In this document: positions 34,235 to 42,718 of the stretch, in pieces
How positions within the stretch are numbered: the first letter of the stretch is position 1
Layout of the letters: each line of letters begins with the position of its first letter
NCBI RefSeq assembly: GCF_001414055.1
Contig: NZ_CP013002.1
Coordinates: forward strand, 2,046,001-2,110,000
Length of the DNA stretch: 64,000 nucleotides
Source of the DNA: Caulobacter henricii
GTDB taxonomy: Bacteria; Pseudomonadota; Alphaproteobacteria; Caulobacterales; Caulobacteraceae
Direction: 5' to 3'
The notes under the pieces: generated by a model
The model's input: the letters and a program-made list of their open reading frames with translations, nothing else
Told to the model about the DNA's origin: nothing
The model's database searches: none
Position numbers and translations under genes: made by a program

Positions 34235-34965
34235 GCACTATCTCGGCTACAGGGCTGATCAAGCGCTTCGACGGGACCACCGTGCTGAACGGCGTCGATA
34301 TCGAGGTCGCCCAGGGCGAGGTCGTGGCCATCATCGGGCCCAGCGGCTCTGGCAAGTCGACCCTGCTAAGGTGCCTGGCCGGGCTTGAGCTCCTGGACGG
34401 TGGATCCTTGCAGATCGCCGGCGTCGAGGCGGCACAGAGCCCTCCACTGGCTCGCGCCCTGAAGGGCCGCGTCGGCTTCGTGTTTCAGAGCTTCAATCTC
34501 TTCCCACACCGGACCGTTCTGCAAAACGTTGCCGAAGCGCCGATCATTGTGCGCGGCGAAGCCCGTCGATCTGCCGAGGCCCGCGCGAGAGCCCTGCTGG
34601 ACAAGGTCGGACTGGGTGCCCGGATCGACGCCTATCCGGCCGAACTCTCCGGCGGACAGCAGCAACGATGCGCCATAGCCCGGGCTCTCGCGATGGACCC
34701 AGAAGTCATTCTGTTCGACGAACCAACCTCCGCCCTCGACCCCGAACTGGTCGGCGAAGTCCTGGCCGTGATCCGGGAACTGGCCGAAGAACGCCGCACC
34801 ATGCTGATCGTCACCCATCAGATGGACTTTGCCCGTGACGTAGCTGACCGCACGATCTTCATGGATGCGGGCGTGATCGTCGAACAGGCCCCCTCGCGCG
34901 CGCTGTTCGGAGCGCCTAAGGAGGAGCGTACGCGACGATTCCTCGGCAAGGTGGCGACGTCCTGA
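34231..34965 (+). CDS. amino-acid ABC transporter ATP-binding protein
   Basis: A 244-residue ABC ATPase with Walker A GPSGSGKST (36-44), Q-loop FQSFNLFPHRTVLQNV, signature LSGGQQQRCAIARALAMDP (about 134-152) and Walker B VILFDEPTSALDPEL (about 155-169). The FNLFPHRTVLQN stretch is typical for polar amino-acid importers. I start at ATG 34231, within the permease stop codon; the frame extends much further upstream, but that is antisense-like to the permease. It energises the importer formed with the two preceding genes. Confidence 0.96.
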   Translation: MSTISATGLIKRFDGTTVLNGVDIEVAQGEVVAIIGPSGSGKSTLLRCLAGLELLDGGSLQIAGVEAAQSPPLARALKGRVGFVFQSFNLFPHRTVLQNVAEAPIIVRGEARRSAEARARALLDKVGLGARIDAYPAELSGGQQQRCAIARALAMDPEVILFDEPTSALDPELVGEVLAVIRELAEERRTMLIVTHQMDFARDVADRTIFMDAGVIVEQAPSRALFGAPKEERTRRFLGKVATS

Positions 34966-35035
34966 GCCATATTTTGGCCTTGGGCACCCTTCACCAGATC
35001 GCCGCCAACGCCGCGTGCCATTTAGGCGAGGTCCT

Positions 35036-35338
35036 GTGAAACCCTATATCGAACTCAAAGGCGCCTCGGGCGCTGTCTATCGCTACAAGCTCGCCGAGGA
35101 TGCCGACCCTCGCACGACCATCGCGGGCAACTTCGTCTATCTGGACGCCGCTGGTGCCGTGTTGCTTGCCGGTGAGACGAATAATCTGATCGGTGCTGTT
35201 TCCCGCTGGGGCGAGGCTCAGAGCCGCCACAGCGCGGCCAGCCTCTATACGCGCCTGAATGTTTCCGGTGCCTCGCGCTCCGAAGAGTATGCCGACCTGA
35301 TCGCGGCCCTCGATCCCGTGATGAACCGCGAAGCCTAA
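35036..35338 (+). CDS. hypothetical protein, beta-rich
   Basis: A 100-residue cytoplasmic protein. I start at GTG 35036 behind GGCGAGG; an upstream codon at 35015 gives seven extra residues. The first half is beta-rich (KPYIELKGASGAVYRYKLAEDAD...TTIAGNFVYLDAAGAVLLAGETNNLI), the second is helical. No motif is recognised. It lies 70 bases after the importer and 38 bases before recG on the same strand; the region after the importer has no clear terminator, so it may be read with either. Coding is supported by composition and the close ribosome site. Confidence 0.65.
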   Translation: MKPYIELKGASGAVYRYKLAEDADPRTTIAGNFVYLDAAGAVLLAGETNNLIGAVSRWGEAQSRHSAASLYTRLNVSGASRSEEYADLIAALDPVMNREA

Positions 35339-35376
35339 GCGTCCCCATCCGGCCCCGGGTTCGCTATGGTTGGTCG

Positions 35377-37467
35377 ATGCGACCCGAGATTCTCTTTCCG
35401 CTTTACGCGCCGGTCTCCACGCTGAAAGGCGTGGGGCCGCGTGTTGCGCCTCTGGTCGAAAAACTCGCCGGCTCGATCGTCCGCGATGTTCTCTTCACCC
35501 TGCCGACAAGCGTGATCCGCCGGACGGCCACAACGGTTGACCGGGCGATCGATGGCCAGGTCCAGACCTTTACGGTCAGCCTTGATGCCCACCAGCCACC
35601 AAGCCGGCTGGGGCAGCCGTGGAAGATCCGGGCCTGGGATGAGACAGGCTTTCTGACCCTCACCTGGTTCAAGGGCCATGGCCCGCATCTCGAGCGGCAA
35701 CACCCTGTCGGCGCACGACGTGTCGTGAGCGGCAAGGTCGAGCGGTTCGGCTCGGAGATACAGGTCGCTCACCCGGAATATCTGCTGCCTGAGGACCGGG
35801 CTAGCGACATCCCGGCGTTTGAGCCGGTCTATCCCGCCACTGCTGGATTGCCGTCGCGGAGCTTTCGCCGGTTCGCCCTCGAGGCCCTCAGCCGCGCTCC
35901 CGACCTGGGGGAGTGGCTGGATTCCGCTTGGCAGGCTCGCGAGGCCCTGCCGTCCTGGCGTGTGGCCTTTGCCGCCGCTCATGGCCCTGAGGGCGAGGCC
36001 GATGTCCATCCGCTCGCGCCGCATCGACGTCGCCTGGCCTATGACGAACTGCTGGCGCACCAATTGGCCCTGGCCCAACGCAAGGCCTCGCGTCGCGCCC
36101 AGCCCGCGCCGTCTATCGGCCCCAGCCCACTGGCCGCAGACGCAGAAAGGGCCCTGCCCTTCAAACTGACCGGGGCCCAGATTCGGGCCCTCTCGGAGGT
36201 CCGCGGTGATCTGGCTTCGGGTCAGCGCATGAGCCGCCTGCTGCAGGGCGACGTCGGCTCCGGCAAGACGGTGGTGGCGATGCTGGCCATCGCCGACGCG
36301 GCGGGCGCGGGTCTGCAATCTGCCCTGATGGCCCCCACGGAAATCCTCGCGCGCCAGCACTTTGAGACCATCGCCCCCATCCTTGAGCAGCTGAGCCTGT
36401 CGGTGATCCTGCTGACCGGCCGAGACAAGGGTGCCGCACGTGCCAGCAAGCTCTCAGGCCTGGCGAGTGGGGTCCATGCGGTCGCCATCGGCACCCATGC
36501 CCTGTTCCAGGATGACGTGGTCTTCAAGGCGCTGGGCTTGTCGATCATCGACGAGCAGCATCGTTTCGGCGTGAACGAGCGGCGTCGCCTGCAGGACAAG
36601 GGCCCTGCGGGTGATGGCGGTGGCGTGCATCTGTTGGCCATGTCGGCCACACCAATTCCACGCACCCTAGAACTGACCGTCTTCGGCGACCTTGATGTTT
36701 CCCGCATCGACGAGAAGCCACCAGGCCGAACGCCCGTGGCCACCCGTGCTGTTCCCATGCCGCGCCTGCCCGAGATCATCGCCCGTCTGAAGGCAGCGGC
36801 CGCCAGTGGGGCCCAGGCGTTCTGGATCTGCCCGCTGGTGTCTGAGTCCGAGAAGATCGACCTGCGCGCCGCCGAGGATCGCGCAGCGGACCTGCGTCAG
36901 ATCATCGGCTCATCGGTCGGCCTGGTTCACGGACAGATGCCGGCTGCCGAAAAAGATGCCGTCATGGCGGACTTTGTTGACGGCAAGGTCTCGGTTCTGG
37001 TGGCTACCACGGTGGTCGAGGTCGGGGTCAATGTGCCCAATGCCAGCATCATGGTCATCGAGCAGGCCGAGCGTTTTGGTCTGGCCCAACTGCACCAACT
37101 TCGTGGCCGGGTAGGACGGGGGGCCAGGCCAAGCTCCTGCGTCCTGCTTTATGATCTACCGCTGTCCGAGACGGCCCAGCAACGCCTCGACATCCTTCGC
37201 CGGTCGGATGACGGTTTCGAGATCGCCGAGAAGGATCTCGAACTGCGGGGCGGCGGCGATCCGCTCGGTCTCAAGCAAAGCGGATTTCCGGCCTATCGCC
37301 TGGCTGACCCAGTTGCCCATCGCGACCTGATCGCAGTCGCCGCTGACGACGCTCGGCTGATCCTGGCCCGCGATCCAGAACTGATCTCGCCCCGGGGCCA
37401 GGCCGTCCAGACCCTACAGGCGCTCTTTGACTGGAAACCGACCTCTCCCCAGCATGATGCGGGCTGA
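35377..37467 (+). CDS. recG: ATP-dependent DNA helicase RecG
   Basis: RecG reverses stalled replication forks and branch-migrates Holliday junctions. The 696-residue protein has an N-terminal wedge domain that opens LYAPVSTLKGVGPRVAPLVEKL, and helicase motifs: Walker A GDVGSGKT (about 291), the motif around LMAPTEILARQHFE, DEQH box in IDEQHRFGVNERRRL (about 392), SATPIPRTL, and the C-terminal DLRGRVGRG-type box LHQLRGRVGRGARPSSCVLLY. The C-terminus has GGGDPLGLKQSGFP, typical of RecG. Length is normal. A hypothetical gene precedes it and a DUF3892 gene follows. Confidence 0.97.
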   Translation: MRPEILFPLYAPVSTLKGVGPRVAPLVEKLAGSIVRDVLFTLPTSVIRRTATTVDRAIDGQVQTFTVSLDAHQPPSRLGQPWKIRAWDETGFLTLTWFKGHGPHLERQHPVGARRVVSGKVERFGSEIQVAHPEYLLPEDRASDIPAFEPVYPATAGLPSRSFRRFALEALSRAPDLGEWLDSAWQAREALPSWRVAFAAAHGPEGEADVHPLAPHRRRLAYDELLAHQLALAQRKASRRAQPAPSIGPSPLAADAERALPFKLTGAQIRALSEVRGDLASGQRMSRLLQGDVGSGKTVVAMLAIADAAGAGLQSALMAPTEILARQHFETIAPILEQLSLSVILLTGRDKGAARASKLSGLASGVHAVAIGTHALFQDDVVFKALGLSIIDEQHRFGVNERRRLQDKGPAGDGGGVHLLAMSATPIPRTLELTVFGDLDVSRIDEKPPGRTPVATRAVPMPRLPEIIARLKAAAASGAQAFWICPLVSESEKIDLRAAEDRAADLRQIIGSSVGLVHGQMPAAEKDAVMADFVDGKVSVLVATTVVEVGVNVPNASIMVIEQAERFGLAQLHQLRGRVGRGARPSSCVLLYDLPLSETAQQRLDILRRSDDGFEIAEKDLELRGGGDPLGLKQSGFPAYRLADPVAHRDLIAVAADDARLILARDPELISPRGQAVQTLQALFDWKPTSPQHDAG

Positions 37468-37633
37468 TCTGGTCGAATGATCCCCCAAGGACCGGTCGAA
37501 CTGCTATAGTGGCTGAGCGCTGCTCTTCAGCGCACTTTGCACCAGCAGACAGGCCTTATTGGCACCCCGGCCTAGCGTGATCGCGCAAACCGACCGGCGC
37601 CTCACCTAAAACTGCGCCGACCCGGACGACTCA

Positions 37634-37939
37634 ATGGCTCAACGCGCCGAAATCACCTGCGCCGCTCAAAACGGCCGCCACAGTACCTATGAGCGGATCA
37701 CCCATATTGGCGGTGGTGGAGACAAGCCCTGGAAGCTGACCATCAAGGAAGCCATCAAGCTGGTCGATAGCGGCAAGTGGCGCTTTTTCGTGGTGCGCGG
37801 CGACGTCGAAGTGAAGGTCGAAGCCCAGACAAGCCGCACCGGCTGCCGCTACCTGAAAACGGCCAATGATCGCAATGAGCCTTTTGACATGCTGACCCTG
37901 CCTGATTTCCCGGTCAGCGAGACTGTAGAATCTGCCTGA
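37634..37939 (+). CDS. DUF3892 protein
   Basis: A 101-residue DUF3892 protein. It shows the family pattern: an N-terminal ITCAAQNGRHSTYERITHIGG strand, then WKLTIKEAIKLVDSGKWRFFVVRGDVEVKVEA and a closing tail with DMLTLPDFPV. The domain is small and likely binds a nucleic acid or ligand, but no function is known. It sits 166 bases after recG, in a gap that has a weak hairpin (GCGCTG/CAGCGC near 37526-37544), and 0 bases before the convergent DUF808 gene. Confidence 0.85.
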   Translation: MAQRAEITCAAQNGRHSTYERITHIGGGGDKPWKLTIKEAIKLVDSGKWRFFVVRGDVEVKVEAQTSRTGCRYLKTANDRNEPFDMLTLPDFPVSETVESA

Positions 37940-38896
37940 TCAGGCCGTTCCGTCAGGGGCGACGGCGGGCTTGCGGTGGTGCCAGAGGTGGATCAGGCCC
38001 GCCAGGGTTCCGCCGACCGCCAAACCGACCACGGCAGATCCCAGGGCAAAGGCGAGCCAACCCGTCACAGCCCCCACGACCGGAACGCGCTGTGCCCAGT
38101 GCGACAGGCCCTCGACCCAGGCAGGTATGGGGGTCAGATGGAAGTGTTCCAGGCCGTGGACGATGATCCCACCGCCGACCCAGAGCATGGCGGCAGTGCC
38201 TATCAGGGTCAGGGCTTCCATGGTGATCGGCATGGCCTTGACAAGACCCCGGCCCAGGCTCCGCGTGACGGGGTTTTTGCGCCGGGCTAGATGCAGGCCG
38301 ATGTCGTCCATCTTCACGATCAGACCGACCACGCCATAGACCGCGACCGTCAGGAGCACGCCGACCAGGGCAAGGGCTCCGGCCTGAACCAGCAGGGGCT
38401 TGCCCGCGACGTCGGCCAAGGCAATGGCCATGATCTCGCCGGATAGAATCAGGTCCGTGCGGATCGCCCCGTTGACCTTCTGGGCTTCGAGTTCAGGCCC
38501 GCTCAGCGCGAGCTCTTCCGGTTCGTCAGCCGTATGCTCGCCGGCCAAGGCCTCAAGAATCTTCTCGGTTGCCTCGAAGGCCAGGTAGGATCCGCCGACC
38601 ATCAGGATCGGTGTCACCGCCCAGGGCGCGAAGGCGCTAAGCAGCAAGGCCCCGGGAAGGAGGAACACGAGCTTGTTCCGGAAGGATCCCACAGCGATCT
38701 TCCAGACGATGGGCAGTTCCCGGTCCGGCGTGAACCCCATGGCGTAGCCCGGCGTCACGGCCGCGTCGTCGACGACCACGCCGACGGCCTTGGTGCCGGC
38801 TTTGCCGGCCGCGCCGGCGACGTCGTCGAGCGACGCTGCGGCGATCTTGGTGATGCCGGCGACATCATCCAGCAAGGCGGCGAGACCAGAGGGCAT
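37940..38896 (-). CDS. DUF808 family membrane protein (YedI-like)
   Basis: A 318-residue inner-membrane protein of the DUF808 family (E. coli YedI). It begins MPSGLAALLDDVAGITKIAAASLDDVAG, the family N-terminus, and has several helices: FLLPGALLLSAFAPWAVTPILMVGGSYLAFEA, AGALALVGVLLTVAVYGVVGLIV and VVGAVTGWLAFALGSAVVGLAVGGTLAGL. I start at ATG 38896 with GAGAG five bases before; the frame to 38962 is not conserved. The function of the family is unknown. It is divergent from the phosphotransferase gene and abuts the DUF3892 stop codon. Confidence 0.93.
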   Translation of the reverse strand: MPSGLAALLDDVAGITKIAAASLDDVAGAAGKAGTKAVGVVVDDAAVTPGYAMGFTPDRELPIVWKIAVGSFRNKLVFLLPGALLLSAFAPWAVTPILMVGGSYLAFEATEKILEALAGEHTADEPEELALSGPELEAQKVNGAIRTDLILSGEIMAIALADVAGKPLLVQAGALALVGVLLTVAVYGVVGLIVKMDDIGLHLARRKNPVTRSLGRGLVKAMPITMEALTLIGTAAMLWVGGGIIVHGLEHFHLTPIPAWVEGLSHWAQRVPVVGAVTGWLAFALGSAVVGLAVGGTLAGLIHLWHHRKPAVAPDGTA

Positions 38897-39010
38897 GGAA
38901 CTCTCGGCAGGGGTCAGGACTGTGCGTGCCGGCAAGGTGTGGTGATCCGCCGGCAATGTCACTGCGCGATCGCTTGCCTGACGCAGGGTGAGGGCTGAAA
39001 CCTAGGGCCC

Positions 39011-39988
39011 ATGACCCTTCTGGCTGCCCTGGACCGTCTCGCCCCCCTGCTGTCACCGACCGCGACCGGGACCTTGAACGCCCGCAGGTTGTCAGGCGGA
39101 GCCAGCCTGGAAACCTGGGCCTTCGACCTCGACGATGGTACGCCCTTGATCCTGCGACGGCGGCCCGATGGCGCGCCCTCCCGCGAAACCGCAGCGTCCC
39201 TGGCACAGGAAGCTGCACTGATCGCGGCCGCTGGCCGGACAGGCGCGCCCGTGCCGATCGTTGAGCGCGTCTGCGCGCCCGAAGACGGTCTTGGCGAAGC
39301 CTTCGTCATGAGACGGCTCGAAGGCGAAACCCTCGGCAAGCGCATCGTCCGCGACGCGGCCTTTGATACGATCCGTCCCGGCCTTGCGCAGCGCTGCGGC
39401 GAGGTGCTGGGCCAGATCCATAGTGCCCCCCTGGAAGCCTTGCCACCCTTGGCCACCTCCGATGCACGCGGGGAACTGGCCCGCTATGAGGAGATCTATC
39501 GCCAGACTGACGCCCAGCGACCGACCTTCGAGGCGGCCTTTCGATGGCTCGAGGCCTCGGCCCCAGTGCCGGCGGCCCCCGTCCTGGTCCACGGCGATTT
39601 TCGCAATGGCAACCTGATGATCCATCCCGAGCAGGGCCTGGTCGGCGTGCTGGACTGGGAACTGGCCCATCTGGGGGATCCGGCCGAGGACCTGGGCTGG
39701 ATCTGCGTAAACTCCTGGCGATTTGGCCAATGGCGCAGACCAGTCGGCGGCTTCGGCGACTATAAGGCCCTGCTAGAGGGCTATGCCCATACCCGCGGCA
39801 GCGAGATTCCACTGGCGCGAATGCAATTCTGGCAAGCTCTGGGCACCCTGAAATGGGGTGTCATGTGCCTGATGATGTATTCCAGTTTCGCGACCGGTGC
39901 GGATCCCTCGATCGAACGGGCAATGATCGGGCGCAGGGTGAGCGAGACAGAAATCGATCTTGTCCGACTGATGGAGATCATGCCGTGA
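39011..39988 (+). CDS. phosphotransferase family protein (aminoglycoside/choline-kinase fold)
   Basis: A 325-residue protein-kinase-like-fold enzyme. Visible landmarks are LSGGASLETWAF (about 27-38, the ATP-binding strand), PVLVHGDFRNGNLMI with the catalytic HGDFRNGN (about 194), and GVLDWELAHLGDPAEDLGW with the metal Asp (about 214). This subset is often associated with acyl-CoA dehydrogenase genes in Actinobacteria and Proteobacteria and may phosphorylate an alcohol or hydroxyacyl compound. It is followed by a coupled small helical gene (GTGA overlap). It is not an antibiotic resistance gene by any evidence here. Confidence 0.85.
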   Translation: MTLLAALDRLAPLLSPTATGTLNARRLSGGASLETWAFDLDDGTPLILRRRPDGAPSRETAASLAQEAALIAAAGRTGAPVPIVERVCAPEDGLGEAFVMRRLEGETLGKRIVRDAAFDTIRPGLAQRCGEVLGQIHSAPLEALPPLATSDARGELARYEEIYRQTDAQRPTFEAAFRWLEASAPVPAAPVLVHGDFRNGNLMIHPEQGLVGVLDWELAHLGDPAEDLGWICVNSWRFGQWRRPVGGFGDYKALLEGYAHTRGSEIPLARMQFWQALGTLKWGVMCLMMYSSFATGADPSIERAMIGRRVSETEIDLVRLMEIMP

Positions 39989-40353
39989 TCACCTGCCCCA
40001 CAGCTGACGAGCTCCGGTCCGCGCTCACCCTGTTCGACCAGGACCCAACGCCTCCCTCAGACCCCCGCCGCCAGTTCCTGGCCAGGGTCGCCGACAATGC
40101 TCGCGCCCTGCTCGACCGCGAATCCGCCTTGGGAGACATTGCCCAGGCCGAAGAGCAGGCTCGGCTCAGGGACCTGCTGGACTTGGACGGACCCATCGAA
40201 ATGATGAACCACCGCCTCTGCCAGGACCTTAAGGCCGGTGTGATCTCGCCCCGGGCTCCGGCCTTGCTGGCGCATCTTCGCGCAACGGCGATCGCCCGCA
40301 TCGCGATCGACCAGCCGGGCTATAGCGGGCTGGAGGCGCTTCTGGCTGGCTGA
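39985..40353 (+). CDS. DUF6285-type partner of the phosphotransferase
   Basis: A 122-residue all-helical protein. The start is GTG 39985, which overlaps the preceding stop codon. It has PSDPRRQFLARVADNARALLDRESAL and EMMNHRLCQDLKAGVISP, resembling DUF6285 proteins often next to such phosphotransferases. It has no signal or catalytic motif and is probably a structural or regulatory partner. Its last 34 bases overlap the end of the convergent DUF3089 gene, so both C-termini are encoded by the same DNA. Confidence 0.75.
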   Translation: MITCPTADELRSALTLFDQDPTPPSDPRRQFLARVADNARALLDRESALGDIAQAEEQARLRDLLDLDGPIEMMNHRLCQDLKAGVISPRAPALLAHLRATAIARIAIDQPGYSGLEALLAG

Positions 40354-41474
40354 TTGGAACTGTTGACCAATGCGCCTACCCTCTCCAGGGCATCGGCCTC
40401 GATGTCGGCATAGAACAGGTTGAACCCGTCGACCTTGCGGCGATCAGCCCAGGACCCGGCATCCCGCAGGGCTGTCGACTTGGGGCGACTGGTATGCAGC
40501 AGACCGCCCTCGCACCCGGCCGAGACCTGCCGCTGCAGGAAGGCCGGGCGCGCGCCCCACTCCAGACCCGTGGCATTGGCCGCACCCTGGTTCATCCTCG
40601 CCGGCGCGCGATCTTCGCCCAGCCCGCCCAACAGCGGATTGAAACACAAGGCGAGGCGACCATTCAGGTCGATCAACTGGTCGCCGGCATCCCAGATCAG
40701 GGAGCGACGGGTCATTTCCTGCATGCGCTGAAAGTCGCCATCCTGGACCGAAGCCCACGCCGCGACACAGCCCGTTTGCCCCCGCCGCTCGCAGGCCGGC
40801 AGTAGCGAAGCCGAACCATACTCCTCCGCCGGCACAATGGTTTCGATCAGATAGGCTGCGGCCAGACGCTGCCGGATCGCCGGAACCGCCGCGATCTCCT
40901 CGCGAAGCAGCCGGGCTGCCATCGCGCCCCCCTGCTCCACCCCGACAAGGACAAACGGCCGCCCCCTGTTGTAGCGGGCCAGATAGAGCCTGAAGGCCTC
41001 GCGCACATCGCCATAGGCAAAACGCCGCGCTTCTCGAGCATCATCGCGGAGCGTGAGATAGGTATAGAGGCTGGCCTGGCGATAGCGCGGCGCGAAGACC
41101 CGGCCGACGCGATAGAACGGTCCGGCATAGTTGGGCAGCACGACACGGTTCAGGAATTTCTGGGCCTTGGGCTGGTCGATGGCCCCGTTCCAGTCCTGGC
41201 CACCATCAAAAGTGGTCGGATGGACAAAAAACACATCCACGGGCGGATCGGTGACCGCCGGGCTGGCCGGATCCTTGGGCCGCAGGGCCCAGGCCGAGGC
41301 CTGGGCGTAGTTCGGTGGCGGCGGCGGCTTGTAGGTCAGGAACGGGACCTTGGGATCCAGCGCGTTGCTCAGGATGTCGTAGCGCCAGACGAAGGCAGCC
41401 GCGACCAGCAACGCCAGCAGCAGAACCGCCCCCGCAAAGATCCAGCGCTTGAAGCCCTTTAAAGCATCACCCAT
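40320..41474 (-). CDS. DUF3089 (alpha/beta-hydrolase-like) membrane-anchored protein
   Basis: A 384-residue protein with an N-terminal membrane anchor (about 11-30) and a periplasmic DUF3089 domain. Family landmarks are DVFFVHPTTFD (80-90), RYRQASLYTYLT and AYGDVREAFRLYLARYNRGRPFVLVG. DUF3089 proteins usually carry a GHSQG nucleophile elbow; here the corresponding 178-182 reads GVEQG, with Glu180 in the serine position. This suggests loss or change of hydrolase activity. The gene's 3' end overlaps the convergent DUF6285-type gene by 34 bases. No signal-peptide cleavage site is evident. Confidence 0.85.
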   Translation of the reverse strand: MGDALKGFKRWIFAGAVLLLALLVAAAFVWRYDILSNALDPKVPFLTYKPPPPPNYAQASAWALRPKDPASPAVTDPPVDVFFVHPTTFDGGQDWNGAIDQPKAQKFLNRVVLPNYAGPFYRVGRVFAPRYRQASLYTYLTLRDDAREARRFAYGDVREAFRLYLARYNRGRPFVLVGVEQGGAMAARLLREEIAAVPAIRQRLAAAYLIETIVPAEEYGSASLLPACERRGQTGCVAAWASVQDGDFQRMQEMTRRSLIWDAGDQLIDLNGRLALCFNPLLGGLGEDRAPARMNQGAANATGLEWGARPAFLQRQVSAGCEGGLLHTSRPKSTALRDAGSWADRRKVDGFNLFYADIEADALERVGALVNSSNQPARSASSPL

Positions 41475-41504
41475 GGCCTTGGGTACACCAAGGCTGGCTG
41501 GCGT

Positions 41505-42707
41505 TTAAGCCCCCTCCTGCCCGATGATCGCCACGGAGCAGACATTGCTGGCCGGTGCCCCGCCCAGATTGTGCGTCATGCCGAAGACAGGATCCTTCAA
41601 CTGGCGCTCGCCGGCACGACCCTGCAGCTGCAGGTACATTTCGTAGAGCATGCGCAGGCCTGACGCCCCGATAGGGTGGCCGAAGCACTTCAGGCCCCCG
41701 TCGATCTGGCACGGCACCCCGCCGTCGGCGTCATAGAAGCCGTCCATCACATCGCGCCAGCCCTGGCCCTCGGGCGAGATGAACAGGTCCTCCATCGTCA
41801 CCAGCTCGGTGATCGAGAAGCAGTCGTGAACCTCGATCATCGAAATCTGCTCGCGCGGCCGTTCGATGCCGGCCTCGCGATAGGCCTTGCCGGCAGCGAT
41901 GCGGGCAGTGTGGAAATGGCTGCCGTCCCAGCCGTTGTACTGGCTCTCATAACCGTTGGAGACCGACAGCTGGATGGCCTTGACCATCGTCAGGTTTTTC
42001 TTGCCCATCGCCTTGGCGATCTCGGGCGTGGTGACGATGGCGCAGGCCGCGCCGTCCGACACGCCGCAACAGTCAAACAGGCCCAGAGGCTCGGCGATCA
42101 TAGGGGCGTTCAGCACCTGATCGACCGTCACGGCTTTCCGCAGATGCGCCTTGGCGTTCTTGGCCCCGTTGGCGTGGCTCTTTACCGAAACATGGGCAAT
42201 GGCGCGCTTCAGGTCGTCCTTGGAGACGCCGTGCTTGGCCCGATAGGCGCTGGCCAGCTGGGCGAAGTTGCCGGGGGCCGAGCCGTTGGGCATGACCTGA
42301 GGCATCAGGGTGCCGGGATTGGCGACCGGCAGGCCGCCATAGCCGGTGTCCTTCAGCTTCTCGACGCCGAGAGCGATGGCGATATCGGCAGCGCCGGAGG
42401 CCACGGCATAGACCGCGCCCCGGAAGGCTTCAGAACCTGAGGCGCAGAAATTCTCCACCCGCGTCACAGCGATATTGGGCAGGCGCAGGGCGATCGACAT
42501 CGGTGTCCCGCCCTTGCCTGTGCCCATCTCGTCGACATGGGTCGAGAACCAGGCCGCGTCCAGCTGGCTCGGTTCGATACCGGCGTCATTCATGGCCTCG
42601 ATATAGGCCTCGACCATCAGGTCGTCGGGACCGCAGTCCCAGCGCTCGCCGAACTTGCTGCAACCCATGCCCAGGATGGCGACCTTGTCGCGGATGCCTT
42701 GCGCCAT
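41505..42707 (-). CDS. thiolase family protein (SCP-x-like)
   Basis: A 400-residue thiolase. The nucleophile is Cys88 in VENFCASGSEAF, the base cysteine region NLGGAPAS near the end is present, and the His loop reads GLKCFGHPIGASG (about 340). The N-terminus is MAQGIRDKVAILGMGCSKF. It resembles the non-decarboxylating SCP-x/acetyl-CoA acetyltransferase branch, which works with OB-fold (DUF35) partners. The upstream gene, 11 bases away on the same strand, is an HMG-CoA-synthase-like protein fused to such an OB domain, so the two are likely one complex. Confidence 0.92.
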   Translation of the reverse strand: MAQGIRDKVAILGMGCSKFGERWDCGPDDLMVEAYIEAMNDAGIEPSQLDAAWFSTHVDEMGTGKGGTPMSIALRLPNIAVTRVENFCASGSEAFRGAVYAVASGAADIAIALGVEKLKDTGYGGLPVANPGTLMPQVMPNGSAPGNFAQLASAYRAKHGVSKDDLKRAIAHVSVKSHANGAKNAKAHLRKAVTVDQVLNAPMIAEPLGLFDCCGVSDGAACAIVTTPEIAKAMGKKNLTMVKAIQLSVSNGYESQYNGWDGSHFHTARIAAGKAYREAGIERPREQISMIEVHDCFSITELVTMEDLFISPEGQGWRDVMDGFYDADGGVPCQIDGGLKCFGHPIGASGLRMLYEMYLQLQGRAGERQLKDPVFGMTHNLGGAPASNVCSVAIIGQEGA

Positions 42708-42718
42708 GATCGTCTCTC

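Noticed and set aside
37468..37633. Small RNA after recG
   Set aside because: Only a weak 6-bp hairpin and no T run; I see no support beyond a promoter region.
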